From Oscillospiraceae bacterium (GTDB lineage: Bacteria > Bacillota > Clostridia > Oscillospirales > Acutalibacteraceae), in assembly GCA_902780565.1 (NCBI GenBank), contig CACZGD010000025.1, positions 1-53,323 on the forward strand: a stretch of 53,323 bases of DNA, given 5' to 3'. The translations under genes were made by a program, and so were the position numbers. Shown here one piece after another: positions 38,790 to 47,307 of the stretch. Under the pieces are notes generated by a model, which worked only from the letters and a program-made list of their open reading frames with translations, had not been told where the DNA came from and did no database searches. Position 1 is the stretch's first letter; every line of letters starts with the position of its first letter.

Positions 38790-41700
38790 AACCGTCATGA
38801 CGGATCTGAGCGAGACGCTGCTGAGCCTCGCGGTCGAAAAGATCGACAACCGGACGGATACGCTTTCCGTCTCCATGTTTTACGGCTTCCCGAACGCCGA
38901 GGCGCGGGACGCCTTCTGCCGGTTCTATCGGCTTTATTACCGCTTTTACGGCAGAGTGATCGCCGGCGAGCCGGAGGAGTCGGTCTTCCCCGAGATGATC
39001 GCCGCCATCAACGCCGAGTACGGGACCGATATCCCGCTGGACGATATGGAAGCCTTCGAGAGCTTTATCAGCAGCCAGATGGTCTATGAACCGAACGTAG
39101 TCACGCCCGGCTATCTGCTCGTGACCTGCAAAACCGGCTCCGCCCAGCACGTCGTGTGCGAGGAAAAGGGCATCCGCCACATCCTTGCCGAGACCGGCGA
39201 GGAATGCCTGCCCGATAATCCGGCCGGCGTCTATGGGGATATCACCTGGCGCGTGGACGTGCCGGACCGCCTGCTGTATTTCGGCGGCACGGGACCCATC
39301 GTTCTCGGTCAGGGCGAGTCGGCAGGTCCGTGGAGCGGATACGCCGCGTATTTCGACGGCGTGCGGTTTGAGGCGGGCTCCGCCGTCACCGCCCTCGGCT
39401 CCGAGGGGACCAGATCGCCGCTGGCCAACTGCAACGTGGAATCCCTCGTCTTGCCCGAAACGTTGACGCTGCTCAGCGCCAACACGCTTGCTTATCTGCG
39501 CCTGACGCTGAAGGACCTGACCGTCGCGCCCGGCAACCCCGTTTACACGGTGAATGATAACGGCCTGTACGCCGCGAAGGAGGACGGCAAACACCTCGTC
39601 TTTACGCTGCGCCTCGCGGAAGCTTTCACCATCGCCCCCGACACCGCCGTCATCGACGCCAACGCTATCTACGGCAACGTCAATATCCGCACGCTCGCCA
39701 TCCCGGACAGCGTGACGAAGCTGGAGACGAACGCCGTCACCGGCCTCGGTATGCTCGAAAGCGTTTCCTACGGCAAAAACGTGCAGACCGCCGACGTCGC
39801 CGTGTCCTATTGCGGGGCGCTGAACGGGATCGTCGTGGACGGGGAGAACCCCTATCTCAAGTCCGTTGACGGCTGCGTCTACACCAAGGACGGCACAAAG
39901 CTCGTCAACTACGTTCACGCCGGGCGCACGAGCTTCACGCTCGGCGAGGAGGTCGCTTCTCTGGCGGACAGAGTGTTCGACGACGACGGCAGGCTGCAGG
40001 ACCTCTACGTCCTGAACGACAGACTGAGCTTTGAGGATGCGTACCTGAGCGAACAGATCATCCTGCACGGGCACGAGGGGAGCGCCGCCGAAGCCTACGC
40101 CCGGGACCGCCATTTGCGCTTTGTCGTCATCGAGCGGCAGGCTGTGACCGCCGTCGAGCTTCTCTCCGCGCCCGAAACGGTGATGCAGGGTGAAAAGATC
40201 AACAAAACGCAGATCCGCCTGCTTGTCACCTTTGCCGACGGCGCCACGGCCGAGCGCGCCGAGGGCTTTACCATGGGCGACTATTCCACCGAACAGCTCG
40301 GGGAAATCACCGTCCCCGTGACTTACGCCGGGATCACGGTCAACCTCACGCTGATCGTCGTGCCCTACGCCGAGCCCGCCGTCTCCATCGGGCATCCGAT
40401 CGAGATCTACAAGGAGGCGGCCTCCGCCTACAAGGATATGCTGTTCTATTTCACCTTCACGCCCGAAACGGACGGCGACTACATGATCATGACGCGCTCA
40501 ACGTCCGACTACGGCGGCGGCGTGTACATGGTGGATGAAAACGGCCGCCGTCTCGGCGACGACTGCTATTACAGCGAGTCCTCCGTCTCGCTGACGGGCG
40601 GGCAGACCTACCGCTTCGTCTGGACGCGCTGGTCGCCTTACGTCGGTTTCGGCGAAACGCTGTCCGTTTCCGTCGCGCCGTATCACGTCCACAATTACGG
40701 CAGTGAGCCTGCTTACTACGATCCCGCGCCGACCTGCACGACCGAGGGCGTCGCCTGGTACGTCTGCTCCGAGTGCGGCCGGTCCTATTCCTCCACCGTC
40801 GGACGCATGGATCATGAACTGGATGAAAACGGCGTCTGCATCCACTGCGGCGAATGCTTCCTGTATACTGTCGAATACCGGGACGCGCTGGATATCCCGC
40901 TCGTCAAGGGCACGAATTACAATCCCCTGATCATCTCCTTCGTCGCGCCCGAAACCGGCGTCGCCAACTTCCTGATCACCGAGGGCGCCAACCGCTGGAA
41001 CGAACCGTCCTTCTATACCGACACGGCAATGACCGAAAGCCTCTCCTACAGCGGCGAACTCCTGTACGGCGCCGACGAGAATGAGGAGGAATACGCCACA
41101 TGGCTCGGCACCGTTCGGAACCTGACGCCCGGGCAGACGTATTACATGGTGCTGAATTACGGGACCTGCTATGAGCCGGACGTGACCCTGCACATCGAGT
41201 ATCTGGACCATCACCACGACTTTACGTCCGAGCTCCTGCGCGAGCCGACCTGCTCCGCGCCGGGCCTGAACCTCCGCGCCTGCAGGCACTGCGACTTTAC
41301 CTATCGCGAATACGTCAACAAGACCGCGCACACCATGGACCCCGCCACCCGCGTCGTGACCTATGAGCCCGACTGCGGCCAGGGCTATTGGGGCGTTGCC
41401 GAGGGCGTCTGCGCCGTCTGCGGACAGCGGTACTCGGAGTCCGTCCGTCCCGCCCACGCGGACGCGGACGGGGACAATATCTGCGACAAGTGCGGCAAGC
41501 GCCTGTCCGACGAGTCCCTGTCCGTCGGCGTGCCCGCCGAAAACGACTTTGACGGCATGAACACGACGTTTGAAACCGAAAAGAGATATCGCTATGCCTT
41601 CGTCGCCCCGGCGGACGGACTCTATTTCTTCAACGTCACCGCAAGCGTCGCCGAGCGCGATCCGCAGTTCGACGGCACCGGCTGGGCAAGCGTCTACTTC

Positions 41701-43026
41701 TACAAGGCCGACGGCTACGACAGCGACTACGGCTTCGGCCTGTGGGTGAACTCCGACGTCCGCCATACCTTCAATATGCAGGCGGGCGAGATCCGCTATA
41801 TCGAGATCGTGACCGAATATCTGTCCGATTTCGCCTATACCATCGAGGTGCAGGCCCACACCGAGCACAGCGGCTACCATTCCTACGGCTGGGCGCCCAG
41901 CTGTTACTCCGACGGTATGCAGCCCTACTGGTACTGCACGACCTGCTATAAGTTCTTCTCCGACGAATATATCACCGAGGTCGCGTATGAGGATCTGATC
42001 ATCCCGGCCGCTCACACCCTCACGTATCACCCCGCCACCGCGACCTGCACGGCGGACGGCACGCGCGAATACTGGTCCTGCGACGTCTGCGGCGGCCTGT
42101 TTGCCGATGAAGCCGCGACCGTGACCCTCACGGACGCGGACCTGCCTGCGGCGGCGCTGGGCCACGACATGGGCGAGTGGTTCGAGAAGACCCCCGCCAC
42201 CTGCACCGAAAACGGCGTCTCCCGCCGCGAATGCAGCCGCTGCGACTACTTCGAGGAGGAACCCATCGAAAAGCTGGGGCACGACATGGGCGCGTGGTTT
42301 GAGAAGACCCCCGCCACCTGCACCGAAGAGGGTATCTCCCGCCGCGAATGCAGCCGTTGCGACTACTTCGAGGAGGAACCCATCGAAAAGCTGGGGCACG
42401 ACATGGGCGCGTGGTTCGAGAAGACCCCCGCCACCTGCACCGAAAACGGCGTCTCCCGCCGTGAGTGCTCACGCTGCGACTATTATGAGGAAGAGCCCAT
42501 CGGGATGCTGGGCCACGACATGGGCGCGTGGACCGTCTCAGTGCCCGCGACCTGCACGAACAAGGGGACCGAGCGCCGCGACTGCAGCCGCTGCGATTAC
42601 TATGAGACCCGCGACGGCGCGCCCGCGACCGGTCACGCCTACGGCAGCTGGACCCGCGTGGACGACAACAACCACCGCCGCGTGTGCGCCAACGACCCGA
42701 ACCACGTGGAGACCGCGCCGCACAATTGGGACGGCGGCCGCGTGACCAAGACCCCGACCTGCACCGTAAGAGGTGAAACGACCTTCACCTGCCGCGACTG
42801 CGGCGCCACGAAGGTGACGTACCAAAACACGGTCCAGCACAAGGACGACGACCACAACGGCTACTGCGACTACGGCTGCGGCACCACCTTCACCCAGCCG
42901 GATCAGCCCCACGAGGACGAAGGCGACAAGTGTCCCTACTGCGGCGAGACCCACACCGGCTTCTTCGGCAGGATCGTCGCGTTCTTCCACCGCATCGCCT
43001 ATTTCTTCCGCAACCTGTTCAGATGA
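38758..43026 (+). CDS. C-terminal 1.4-kb-residue piece of the leucine-rich / CXXC-repeat surface protein
   Basis: 1422 residues as read from the ATG at 38758. From the N-terminus: more BspA-type repeats (to about 460), a bacterial Ig-like domain (about 465-535; A-V-E-L-L, then V-T-Y-A-G-I-T-V-N-L), three beta-sandwich carbohydrate- or calcium-binding-like domains (about 540-640, 705-810, 910-1030) alternating with CxxC modules, then three near-identical 39-residue units G-H-D-M-G-x-W-F-E-K-T-P-A-T-C-T ... C-S-R-C-D-Y. The end is R-I-V-A-F-F-H-R-I-A-Y-F-F-R-N-L-F-R, an amphipathic aromatic tail; there is no LPxTG. Paired cysteines could bind zinc or form disulfides. Likely a cell-surface adhesin. 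The frame is cut from its signal peptide by the 22-bp duplication; if that is real the protein would be off or made by restart. Confidence 0.8.
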   Translation: MRAMTEVYEGETVMTDLSETLLSLAVEKIDNRTDTLSVSMFYGFPNAEARDAFCRFYRLYYRFYGRVIAGEPEESVFPEMIAAINAEYGTDIPLDDMEAFESFISSQMVYEPNVVTPGYLLVTCKTGSAQHVVCEEKGIRHILAETGEECLPDNPAGVYGDITWRVDVPDRLLYFGGTGPIVLGQGESAGPWSGYAAYFDGVRFEAGSAVTALGSEGTRSPLANCNVESLVLPETLTLLSANTLAYLRLTLKDLTVAPGNPVYTVNDNGLYAAKEDGKHLVFTLRLAEAFTIAPDTAVIDANAIYGNVNIRTLAIPDSVTKLETNAVTGLGMLESVSYGKNVQTADVAVSYCGALNGIVVDGENPYLKSVDGCVYTKDGTKLVNYVHAGRTSFTLGEEVASLADRVFDDDGRLQDLYVLNDRLSFEDAYLSEQIILHGHEGSAAEAYARDRHLRFVVIERQAVTAVELLSAPETVMQGEKINKTQIRLLVTFADGATAERAEGFTMGDYSTEQLGEITVPVTYAGITVNLTLIVVPYAEPAVSIGHPIEIYKEAASAYKDMLFYFTFTPETDGDYMIMTRSTSDYGGGVYMVDENGRRLGDDCYYSESSVSLTGGQTYRFVWTRWSPYVGFGETLSVSVAPYHVHNYGSEPAYYDPAPTCTTEGVAWYVCSECGRSYSSTVGRMDHELDENGVCIHCGECFLYTVEYRDALDIPLVKGTNYNPLIISFVAPETGVANFLITEGANRWNEPSFYTDTAMTESLSYSGELLYGADENEEEYATWLGTVRNLTPGQTYYMVLNYGTCYEPDVTLHIEYLDHHHDFTSELLREPTCSAPGLNLRACRHCDFTYREYVNKTAHTMDPATRVVTYEPDCGQGYWGVAEGVCAVCGQRYSESVRPAHADADGDNICDKCGKRLSDESLSVGVPAENDFDGMNTTFETEKRYRYAFVAPADGLYFFNVTASVAERDPQFDGTGWASVYFYKADGYDSDYGFGLWVNSDVRHTFNMQAGEIRYIEIVTEYLSDFAYTIEVQAHTEHSGYHSYGWAPSCYSDGMQPYWYCTTCYKFFSDEYITEVAYEDLIIPAAHTLTYHPATATCTADGTREYWSCDVCGGLFADEAATVTLTDADLPAAALGHDMGEWFEKTPATCTENGVSRRECSRCDYFEEEPIEKLGHDMGAWFEKTPATCTEEGISRRECSRCDYFEEEPIEKLGHDMGAWFEKTPATCTENGVSRRECSRCDYYEEEPIGMLGHDMGAWTVSVPATCTNKGTERRDCSRCDYYETRDGAPATGHAYGSWTRVDDNNHRRVCANDPNHVETAPHNWDGGRVTKTPTCTVRGETTFTCRDCGATKVTYQNTVQHKDDDHNGYCDYGCGTTFTQPDQPHEDEGDKCPYCGETHTGFFGRIVAFFHRIAYFFRNLFR
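42157..42540 (+). repeat. 117-bp intragenic tandem repeats (39-residue CXXC module)
   Basis: Units start at 42157, 42274, 42391 and 42508, spaced exactly 117 bp. The first three are near identical; the fourth diverges after about 30 bases. In-frame recombination could change copy number. Confidence 0.88.
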
Positions 43027-43049
43027 TCGCCTGACGGCAATATCCCGCG

Positions 43050-43078
43050 CCGGGGTCCCGCAAGGGGCCCCGGTTTTT
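43050..43078 (+). terminator. Intrinsic terminator of the surface-protein gene
   Basis: GC-rich 10-bp stem (43050-43059 with 43064-43073, one G-T pair), GCAA loop, T5. Confidence 0.8.
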
Positions 43079-43210
43079 GGATGGGCAGGAGGCCGGTGGC
43101 AAGGGAAGGGACCGGAAACGGGACGGGGAACAAAAGCATCGGCAGGGGCGCAGGTCTCGGCAGCCGCCTTCCTTCAACATCCGACACGCGGCATCCCACA
43201 GCGCCAAACG

Positions 43211-43234
43211 AAAAAACCGCCCTTTCGGACGGTT
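43211..43234 (-). terminator. Intrinsic terminator of the small-membrane-protein operon
   Basis: 8-bp stem (43215-43222 with 43227-43234, one G-T pair), 4-base loop, followed on minus by TTTTCG. Confidence 0.7.
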
Positions 43235-43250
43235 TTCCCTGAACCTTTGA

Positions 43251-43565
43251 TCATTTTTTGCGGCGAAGCGCCTGTTTGACCCGGTCGTTCGGGTCGGTGA
43301 TGAGCAGCACCGCGACCCACACCGCAAGGGCGAGGGCGACGACGCTGAGCCCCAGAAACGCGTCGTTGAGCAGATCGATGGGGTCGGGCGTAAAGTATGC
43401 TGCCTTCAGCTCCACGTACTCAAAAATCGCGTCCACCAGCCACATGAGACTTGCGCCCCAATACATCCACACCAGCAGCCCCACCTTCAGGCGGGACGCG
43501 GCGGGCTTCACATACCACACGGTGGTGGCGATCACGGCCGCAAACACGGTGATCAATAACGTCAT
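43251..43565 (-). CDS. Small membrane protein, three helices, unknown function
   Basis: 104 residues: helices at about 2-20, 27-50 and 67-90, with a basic cytoplasmic-type C-terminus (R-V-K-Q-A-L-R-R-K-K). AAGGAG stands before the ATG. It follows the other small membrane protein by 14 bp. I do not recognise a family. Confidence 0.7.
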   Translation of the reverse strand: MTLLITVFAAVIATTVWYVKPAASRLKVGLLVWMYWGASLMWLVDAIFEYVELKAAYFTPDPIDLLNDAFLGLSVVALALAVWVAVLLITDPNDRVKQALRRKK

Positions 43566-43579
43566 GTCAAAACAGCTCC

Positions 43580-43996
43580 TTACGCGTTCTCATCTGCCGT
43601 CCGGGGCTGCAGCTTGGCTGCGCGCTTTTCCAAAGCATTTGAGACAAGGACCATTCCGACCCAGACAAGGGTGATCACACCGGCCATCATCACGCCGACG
43701 GTAGCCATTTCGTGCAGCATTGCCGCTGCTTCGCCGCTTTCCACGGCGGTCAGGAACGGGAACCACGGGACGACCTCGCCGTGCCAGACGTGCTCAAACG
43801 CCAGCAGGAACGCGCCGCCGAACAGGAGATTCCGGAGCCACTTGAGCTTTCTGGAAAGCGTGGTCTTATGCTCCTCGATGGGCGAATCGGTTCCGGCGAC
43901 GACCTGGGTCGCGCGCGCGGTTTCTCTCTTCTGCAGAATAAAGGCGACGGCGGTGACCGCCACGGCCTCCACTGCGGGGACTGCGAAACATGCCAT
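43580..43996 (-). CDS. Small membrane protein, unknown function
   Basis: 138 residues from the ATG at 43996, chosen for GGGAGG just upstream; the ATG at 44017 precedes that site and is less likely. An N-terminal hydrophobic stretch M-A-C-F-A-V-P-A-V-E-A, a polar loop (about 25-55) and two further TM helices (about 60-75 and 95-120) are seen. I have the impression of similar proteins in other gut Clostridia but cannot name the family. Its leader RNA is folded into three hairpins. Co-transcribed with the next small membrane protein. Confidence 0.68.
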   Translation of the reverse strand: MACFAVPAVEAVAVTAVAFILQKRETARATQVVAGTDSPIEEHKTTLSRKLKWLRNLLFGGAFLLAFEHVWHGEVVPWFPFLTAVESGEAAAMLHEMATVGVMMAGVITLVWVGMVLVSNALEKRAAKLQPRTADENA

Positions 43997-44012
43997 AGAC
44001 TGTTTTCCTCCC

Positions 44013-44085
44013 TTCATGTTGGAATCGCCTTGCGGCGTCGAAGGGACGCTTGGCGTCCGGGATCGGGCTTTACCCGACGATACCT
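44013..44085 (-). ncRNA. Structured 5' leader with three consecutive hairpins
   Basis: On minus, in order after the expected start: TCGGGTAAAGCCCGA, then GGACGCCAAGCGTCC, then CGCCGCAAGGCG, all perfect short stems with 3-4-base loops, ending before the ribosome site of the 43996 start. I cannot match it to a known riboswitch class; it may be a regulator site, a stability leader, or part of a leader-peptide system. Confidence 0.45.
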
Positions 44086-44089
44086 CCCT

Positions 44090-44118
44090 ATTATACAGGA
44101 ACGCGGACGGGAAGTCAA
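44090..44118 (-). promoter_or_regulatory. Strong sigma-A promoter of the small-membrane-protein operon
   Basis: On minus TTGACT (44113-44118), 17-bp spacer, TATAAT (44090-44095), immediately after the stop codon of the dockerin gene. Confidence 0.75.
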
Positions 44119-44121
44119 GCC

Positions 44122-45948
44122 TTATTGCCGTTTCCCGAACGCTTCGTCCGTGAAGCCCACGGCCTTGCGCAGGATGAGCCTTGCGTCGGCGGCGGTCACG
44201 CGGTCGGACAGGTCCACGTCCGCCATGCGGAAGGGGATGGACCCGGGCTCCAGCTCGTCCAGCCCCACGGCGGCGCGCAGGGCAAGGCGGGCGTCTGCGG
44301 CGGTCACGCTGCCGTCGTTATCGATGTCTCCCAGCTTCAGGCGCACGGGGCCGGGACCCACCGGGTCGTCGGGATCGGCGGGGTCCGTGGGATCGTCCGG
44401 CTCGCCGGTCGGCGGGACGCTTTCGGTCTTCTTGTATCCGCAGGCTTCGCAGGTAAAGGTCCTTTCGCCGGGGGCCGTCGCGGTGGGGGCGGTCGTGATC
44501 ACGCCGCCGTCGAAGGTATGCGGGGCGGCCTCCGTGTGCGCGGGGTCGTTTTGGCACACGCGGACGTGGTTGTTGTCGTCCGCGGGGGTCCAGCCGCCGA
44601 AGGCGTGCCCGGTCGCGGGAATCGCGCGGGTCTCGGTTTTGCCGCAGCGGGCGCAGACGCGGGTCTCCGTCCCGTTTTCGGTACAGGCGGCGGGGACCGT
44701 TACGGTCCATGCGCCGAAGTCGTGGCCCAGCTTTTCGGCTGTGCGGGTCTCGGTCGCGCCGCACAGGGGGCACAGGCGGGTCTCGGTCCCGTTTTGGGTG
44801 CAGGTGGGGGCGTTTTGCACCGTCCAGCCGCCCCATTTGTGGACGTGGGGGATATAGTCCGCGTCGCCGAGGTTCACAAGCTGCCCCCTGCCGTTCACGG
44901 CAAGGGCGGGCGCGCCGGAAAGGGCGGCGAACCACACGCCGTCTGCCTCGGTCCACGTCACGGGCAGGTCGGTTTTGTCCGGCAGGGCGCGGGGCGTCAG
45001 GGTCAGCGCGCCGGCTTCGGCGTCATAGGCGGTCGAAAGGGCGGGCGTAAAGGCGTGGCGGTCCTCAAAGGCGGCGTTCAGCGCCACCTGAATCTCCTTG
45101 GCGGTCAGGGTCAGGCGCACGGTCCCGTCGGGACCGGCCTCGGCGCGGTCGGTCAGGTCCCCCAGCACGGCGAAATCCCCGGCGTCGTATAAAAAGCGCA
45201 GGATCGCGTCGGTGTTTCCGGCGTTCAGGTCTCTGGCGTAGGCGGGCGCGTCCCCGGCGGCTTTCGCGGCAAGAAAGGCGGCAAGCCGGTCGCCCTGCTT
45301 CACGGCGCGCAGCCATGAGCTTTCGGGCAGGGTCGCGCTGCGCGCCTCGCCCACGGACAGGCAGGTCTTGCCGTCGCGGGTCAGGAATTCGCAGGGCAGG
45401 TCGCGCCCGGCGGCGCGAAGGCGCGTTTCGTGATCGGTATAAAAATAGGAGACGCGCAGGGTTTCCCTGCCGCCGTCCCTGCGCTCCAGCGTCAGGGTCA
45501 GGGGAGAGGCTTCCCGATAGGAGATGGACTCATAAGGGTTCTCGGAAAGCGTGATCGTGCTCTTGTACGGGACGCCCAGCGCCAGGATCTCCACGGGGTT
45601 GGGCCCGATCCGCCACGGGGACGCTGCGGACTGCCTGTCCTGCACGCTGATCGCGCCCTCGCCGTACCGTTCGCGGAATTCGCCCACGGTGCCGGAAAAG
45701 AGCCCGTCCGGCAGCTTCAGGGAAATGCCGGTGGAATCCGGGAAATAGACGGCGGGGTCGTAATAGCGGAACAGGTCTCCCGTGTCGGGATCCTCCCGCA
45801 AACGGCCGTCCACATAGTCATAGACGGGCGCCTGTTCGGTGATCTTCAGCGGGAAGGCGATGGGGTCCGCCGCGGCGGCCGCCGACAGCAGACTCAGGCA
45901 AAGCAGCGCCGCGGTCAGCAGCGCGACAACAGAACGGAAACGGGTCAT
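44122..45948 (-). CDS. Secreted dockerin protein with CXXC-repeat modules
   Basis: 608 residues from the ATG at 45948 (AAAGGGGG in front). Signal peptide about 1-25 (A-A-A-A-A-D). An N-terminal beta-rich region of unknown kind (about 25-345) is followed by CxxC modules (about 350-520) of the style P-T-C-T-x-N-G-T-E-T-R-L-C-P-L-C-G, and one module with W-x-P-A-D-D-N-N-H-x-R-V-C that is shared with the leucine-rich surface protein. A Pro/Asp linker leads to a C-terminal type I dockerin: two calcium loops, D-I-D-N-D-G-S-V-T-A-A-D and D-V-D-L-S-D-R-V-T-A-A-D. Dockerins dock onto cohesins of a cellulosome-like scaffold; no cohesin is seen in this window. Confidence 0.88.
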   Translation of the reverse strand: MTRFRSVVALLTAALLCLSLLSAAAAADPIAFPLKITEQAPVYDYVDGRLREDPDTGDLFRYYDPAVYFPDSTGISLKLPDGLFSGTVGEFRERYGEGAISVQDRQSAASPWRIGPNPVEILALGVPYKSTITLSENPYESISYREASPLTLTLERRDGGRETLRVSYFYTDHETRLRAAGRDLPCEFLTRDGKTCLSVGEARSATLPESSWLRAVKQGDRLAAFLAAKAAGDAPAYARDLNAGNTDAILRFLYDAGDFAVLGDLTDRAEAGPDGTVRLTLTAKEIQVALNAAFEDRHAFTPALSTAYDAEAGALTLTPRALPDKTDLPVTWTEADGVWFAALSGAPALAVNGRGQLVNLGDADYIPHVHKWGGWTVQNAPTCTQNGTETRLCPLCGATETRTAEKLGHDFGAWTVTVPAACTENGTETRVCARCGKTETRAIPATGHAFGGWTPADDNNHVRVCQNDPAHTEAAPHTFDGGVITTAPTATAPGERTFTCEACGYKKTESVPPTGEPDDPTDPADPDDPVGPGPVRLKLGDIDNDGSVTAADARLALRAAVGLDELEPGSIPFRMADVDLSDRVTAADARLILRKAVGFTDEAFGKRQ

Positions 45949-45979
45949 GCAAAAGCCCCCTTTAATGTTAGCTGTTTTC

Positions 45980-46008
45980 AGTATAGCACAGCCGGTTCCC
46001 CCTTTCAA
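45980..46008 (-). promoter_or_regulatory. Sigma-A promoter of the dockerin gene
   Basis: On minus TTGAAA (46003-46008), 17-bp spacer, TATACT (45980-45985). Confidence 0.7.
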
Positions 46009-46028
46009 GAGAAAACCCCGCCGCCCGC

Positions 46029-46057
46029 TTGCATTTTTTCGTCCGGCGTGCTAAGAT
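46029..46057 (+). promoter_or_regulatory. Sigma-A promoter that decides the TTG start of the AEC transporter
   Basis: TTGCAT (46029-46034), 17-bp spacer, TAAGAT (46052-46057). The ATG at 46056 overlaps the -10, so it cannot be the start. Confidence 0.65.
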
Positions 46058-46091
46058 GAAGGCGGATTTCGGAACGGGGGAGGGGACCGTC

Positions 46092-47006
46092 TTGCAAAAG
46101 CTGATGGAGCTGCAGCTCACCGTGTTCATTCTCACGGCGCTGGGCTTCCTGTTCAAAAAGCTGAAGATCTTCGGCGGCACGGGGCAAAAGAACCTCACGG
46201 ATCTGGTCATCGATCTCGTCATGCCCTGCAACATCGTCACGGGCTTCCTGTCCGGCGCGTCGCGCGAGGCGCTGGGGGACTGCCTGCAGATTTTGCTGCT
46301 CTCGATCGTCCTGCAGGCGTTCTGCGTGGTCTACGGCAAGCTCAGGTACCGCAAAACGGACGAGGACCGCAAGCGCAGCCTGCAATACGGCGTGCTGTGC
46401 CCGAACGCGGGCTTTTTGGGGAACCCGATCGCGGAGGGCGTGTTCGGCGCGACCGGGCTGATGTACGCCAGCGTCTATCTGATCCCGCAGCGCATCATGA
46501 TGTGGAGCGAGGGGCTGGCGCTCTTCTCCGGCGAAAAAAGCGTGAAAAGGACGCTCGTCAAGGTCGTCACGCACCCGTGCATCCTCGCGTGCCTGCTCGG
46601 GATCGTCCTGCTGCTCACGGGCTGGACCCCGCCGGACCTGATCCTGACGCCGGTGGGCGTGATCGGGCGGTGCAACACCGCGCTGTCCATGCTCGTCATC
46701 GGCATGATATTGGGGGATATGGACCTTAAAAAATGCCTGAACAAGACCGTGATCCTGTTCACGGTCGAGCGCCTGCTGCTGATCCCGGCCCTGGTGCTGG
46801 GTGTGTGCCTGCTGCTGCCGGTCGACCCCACGGTGCGGGACCTGTCGGTCCTCCTCGCTGCCATGCCCGCGGGCGCGACCACCGGGATGCTCGCCGCCAA
46901 ATACGACCGCGACCCCGCCTTCGCCACCTCCCTCGTGGTGTTTTCCACCCTCTGCTCCGTCCCCGCCCTGCCCGCCTGGGCGTTCGGGCTGCAGATGCTG
47001 CGGTGA
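46092..47006 (+). CDS. AEC-family (auxin efflux carrier-like) transporter
   Basis: 304 residues using the TTG at 46092, which has GGGGAGGGG 6 bases in front and gives M-Q-K-L-M-E-L-Q-L-T-V-F-I, the usual family N-terminus. About ten TM helices in two inverted halves, with the helix-break motifs M-P-C-N-I-V and N-A-G-F-L-G-N-P and the C-terminal M-P-A-G-A-T-T. The family exports or imports carboxylates such as malate or malonate. Single-gene unit; the ligand is unknown. Confidence 0.88.
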   Translation: MQKLMELQLTVFILTALGFLFKKLKIFGGTGQKNLTDLVIDLVMPCNIVTGFLSGASREALGDCLQILLLSIVLQAFCVVYGKLRYRKTDEDRKRSLQYGVLCPNAGFLGNPIAEGVFGATGLMYASVYLIPQRIMMWSEGLALFSGEKSVKRTLVKVVTHPCILACLLGIVLLLTGWTPPDLILTPVGVIGRCNTALSMLVIGMILGDMDLKKCLNKTVILFTVERLLLIPALVLGVCLLLPVDPTVRDLSVLLAAMPAGATTGMLAAKYDRDPAFATSLVVFSTLCSVPALPAWAFGLQMLR

Positions 47007-47246
47007 CGGGACGGGGAACGGCATTGAAAGCCGCTTCGCGGCGATGTTGGATGTTGGATGAAGGGGGCGCGGCCCTTACCCGATTATAATGCCGACCGCA
47101 GGTCCCGACCCTCGGCCCCCGGCCCCCGGCCCTCGGCCCTATTGAATGCCGACCGCAGGTCCCTTCATTTTGTATTTTGCATCCTGCATTTTGCATTCCG
47201 ATCCCGTGTACCCGTGCACCCGCGGCGCTATGCGCCGCCGACTCTC
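47007..47246. other. Gene-free stretch with dispersed repeat, heptamers and small hairpins
   Basis: Holds the second copy of the 46-bp repeat (47073-47118), four CCCTCGG/CCCCCGG heptamers (about 47110-47137), another AATGCCGACCGCAGGTCCC (47145-47163), a run of TTTTGCAT-like words, and a hairpin GCGGCGCTATGCGCCGC (about 47222-47238). No gene is seen. Confidence 0.7.
47073..47118. repeat. 46-bp dispersed repeat, copy 2
   Basis: Identical to 21347-21392, in the same orientation, and again followed by CCCCCGG/CCCTCGG heptamers. Confidence 0.85.
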
Positions 47247-47275
47247 TTGACAAATCCCCCTTCCGGGCGTAAAAT
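47247..47275 (+). promoter_or_regulatory. Sigma-A promoter of the aminopeptidase gene
   Basis: Consensus TTGACA (47247-47252), 17-bp spacer, TAAAAT (47270-47275). Confidence 0.8.
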
Positions 47276-47307
47276 AATCAAAAAACCATCACGAAAGAAG
47301 GATCACG

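Noticed and set aside
38728..40395. Minus-strand open frame over the surface-protein gene
   Set aside because: No domain or ribosome site; plus strand shows leucine-rich repeats.
42157..42540. Possible CRISPR-like array from regularly spaced repeats
   Set aside because: The 117-bp units are contiguous and in frame inside a gene; there are no spacers and no cas genes.
44013..44085. Known riboswitch (for example c-di-GMP or preQ1) in the leader
   Set aside because: The hairpins do not show the conserved loop sequences I know for those classes, so only a generic structured leader is claimed.
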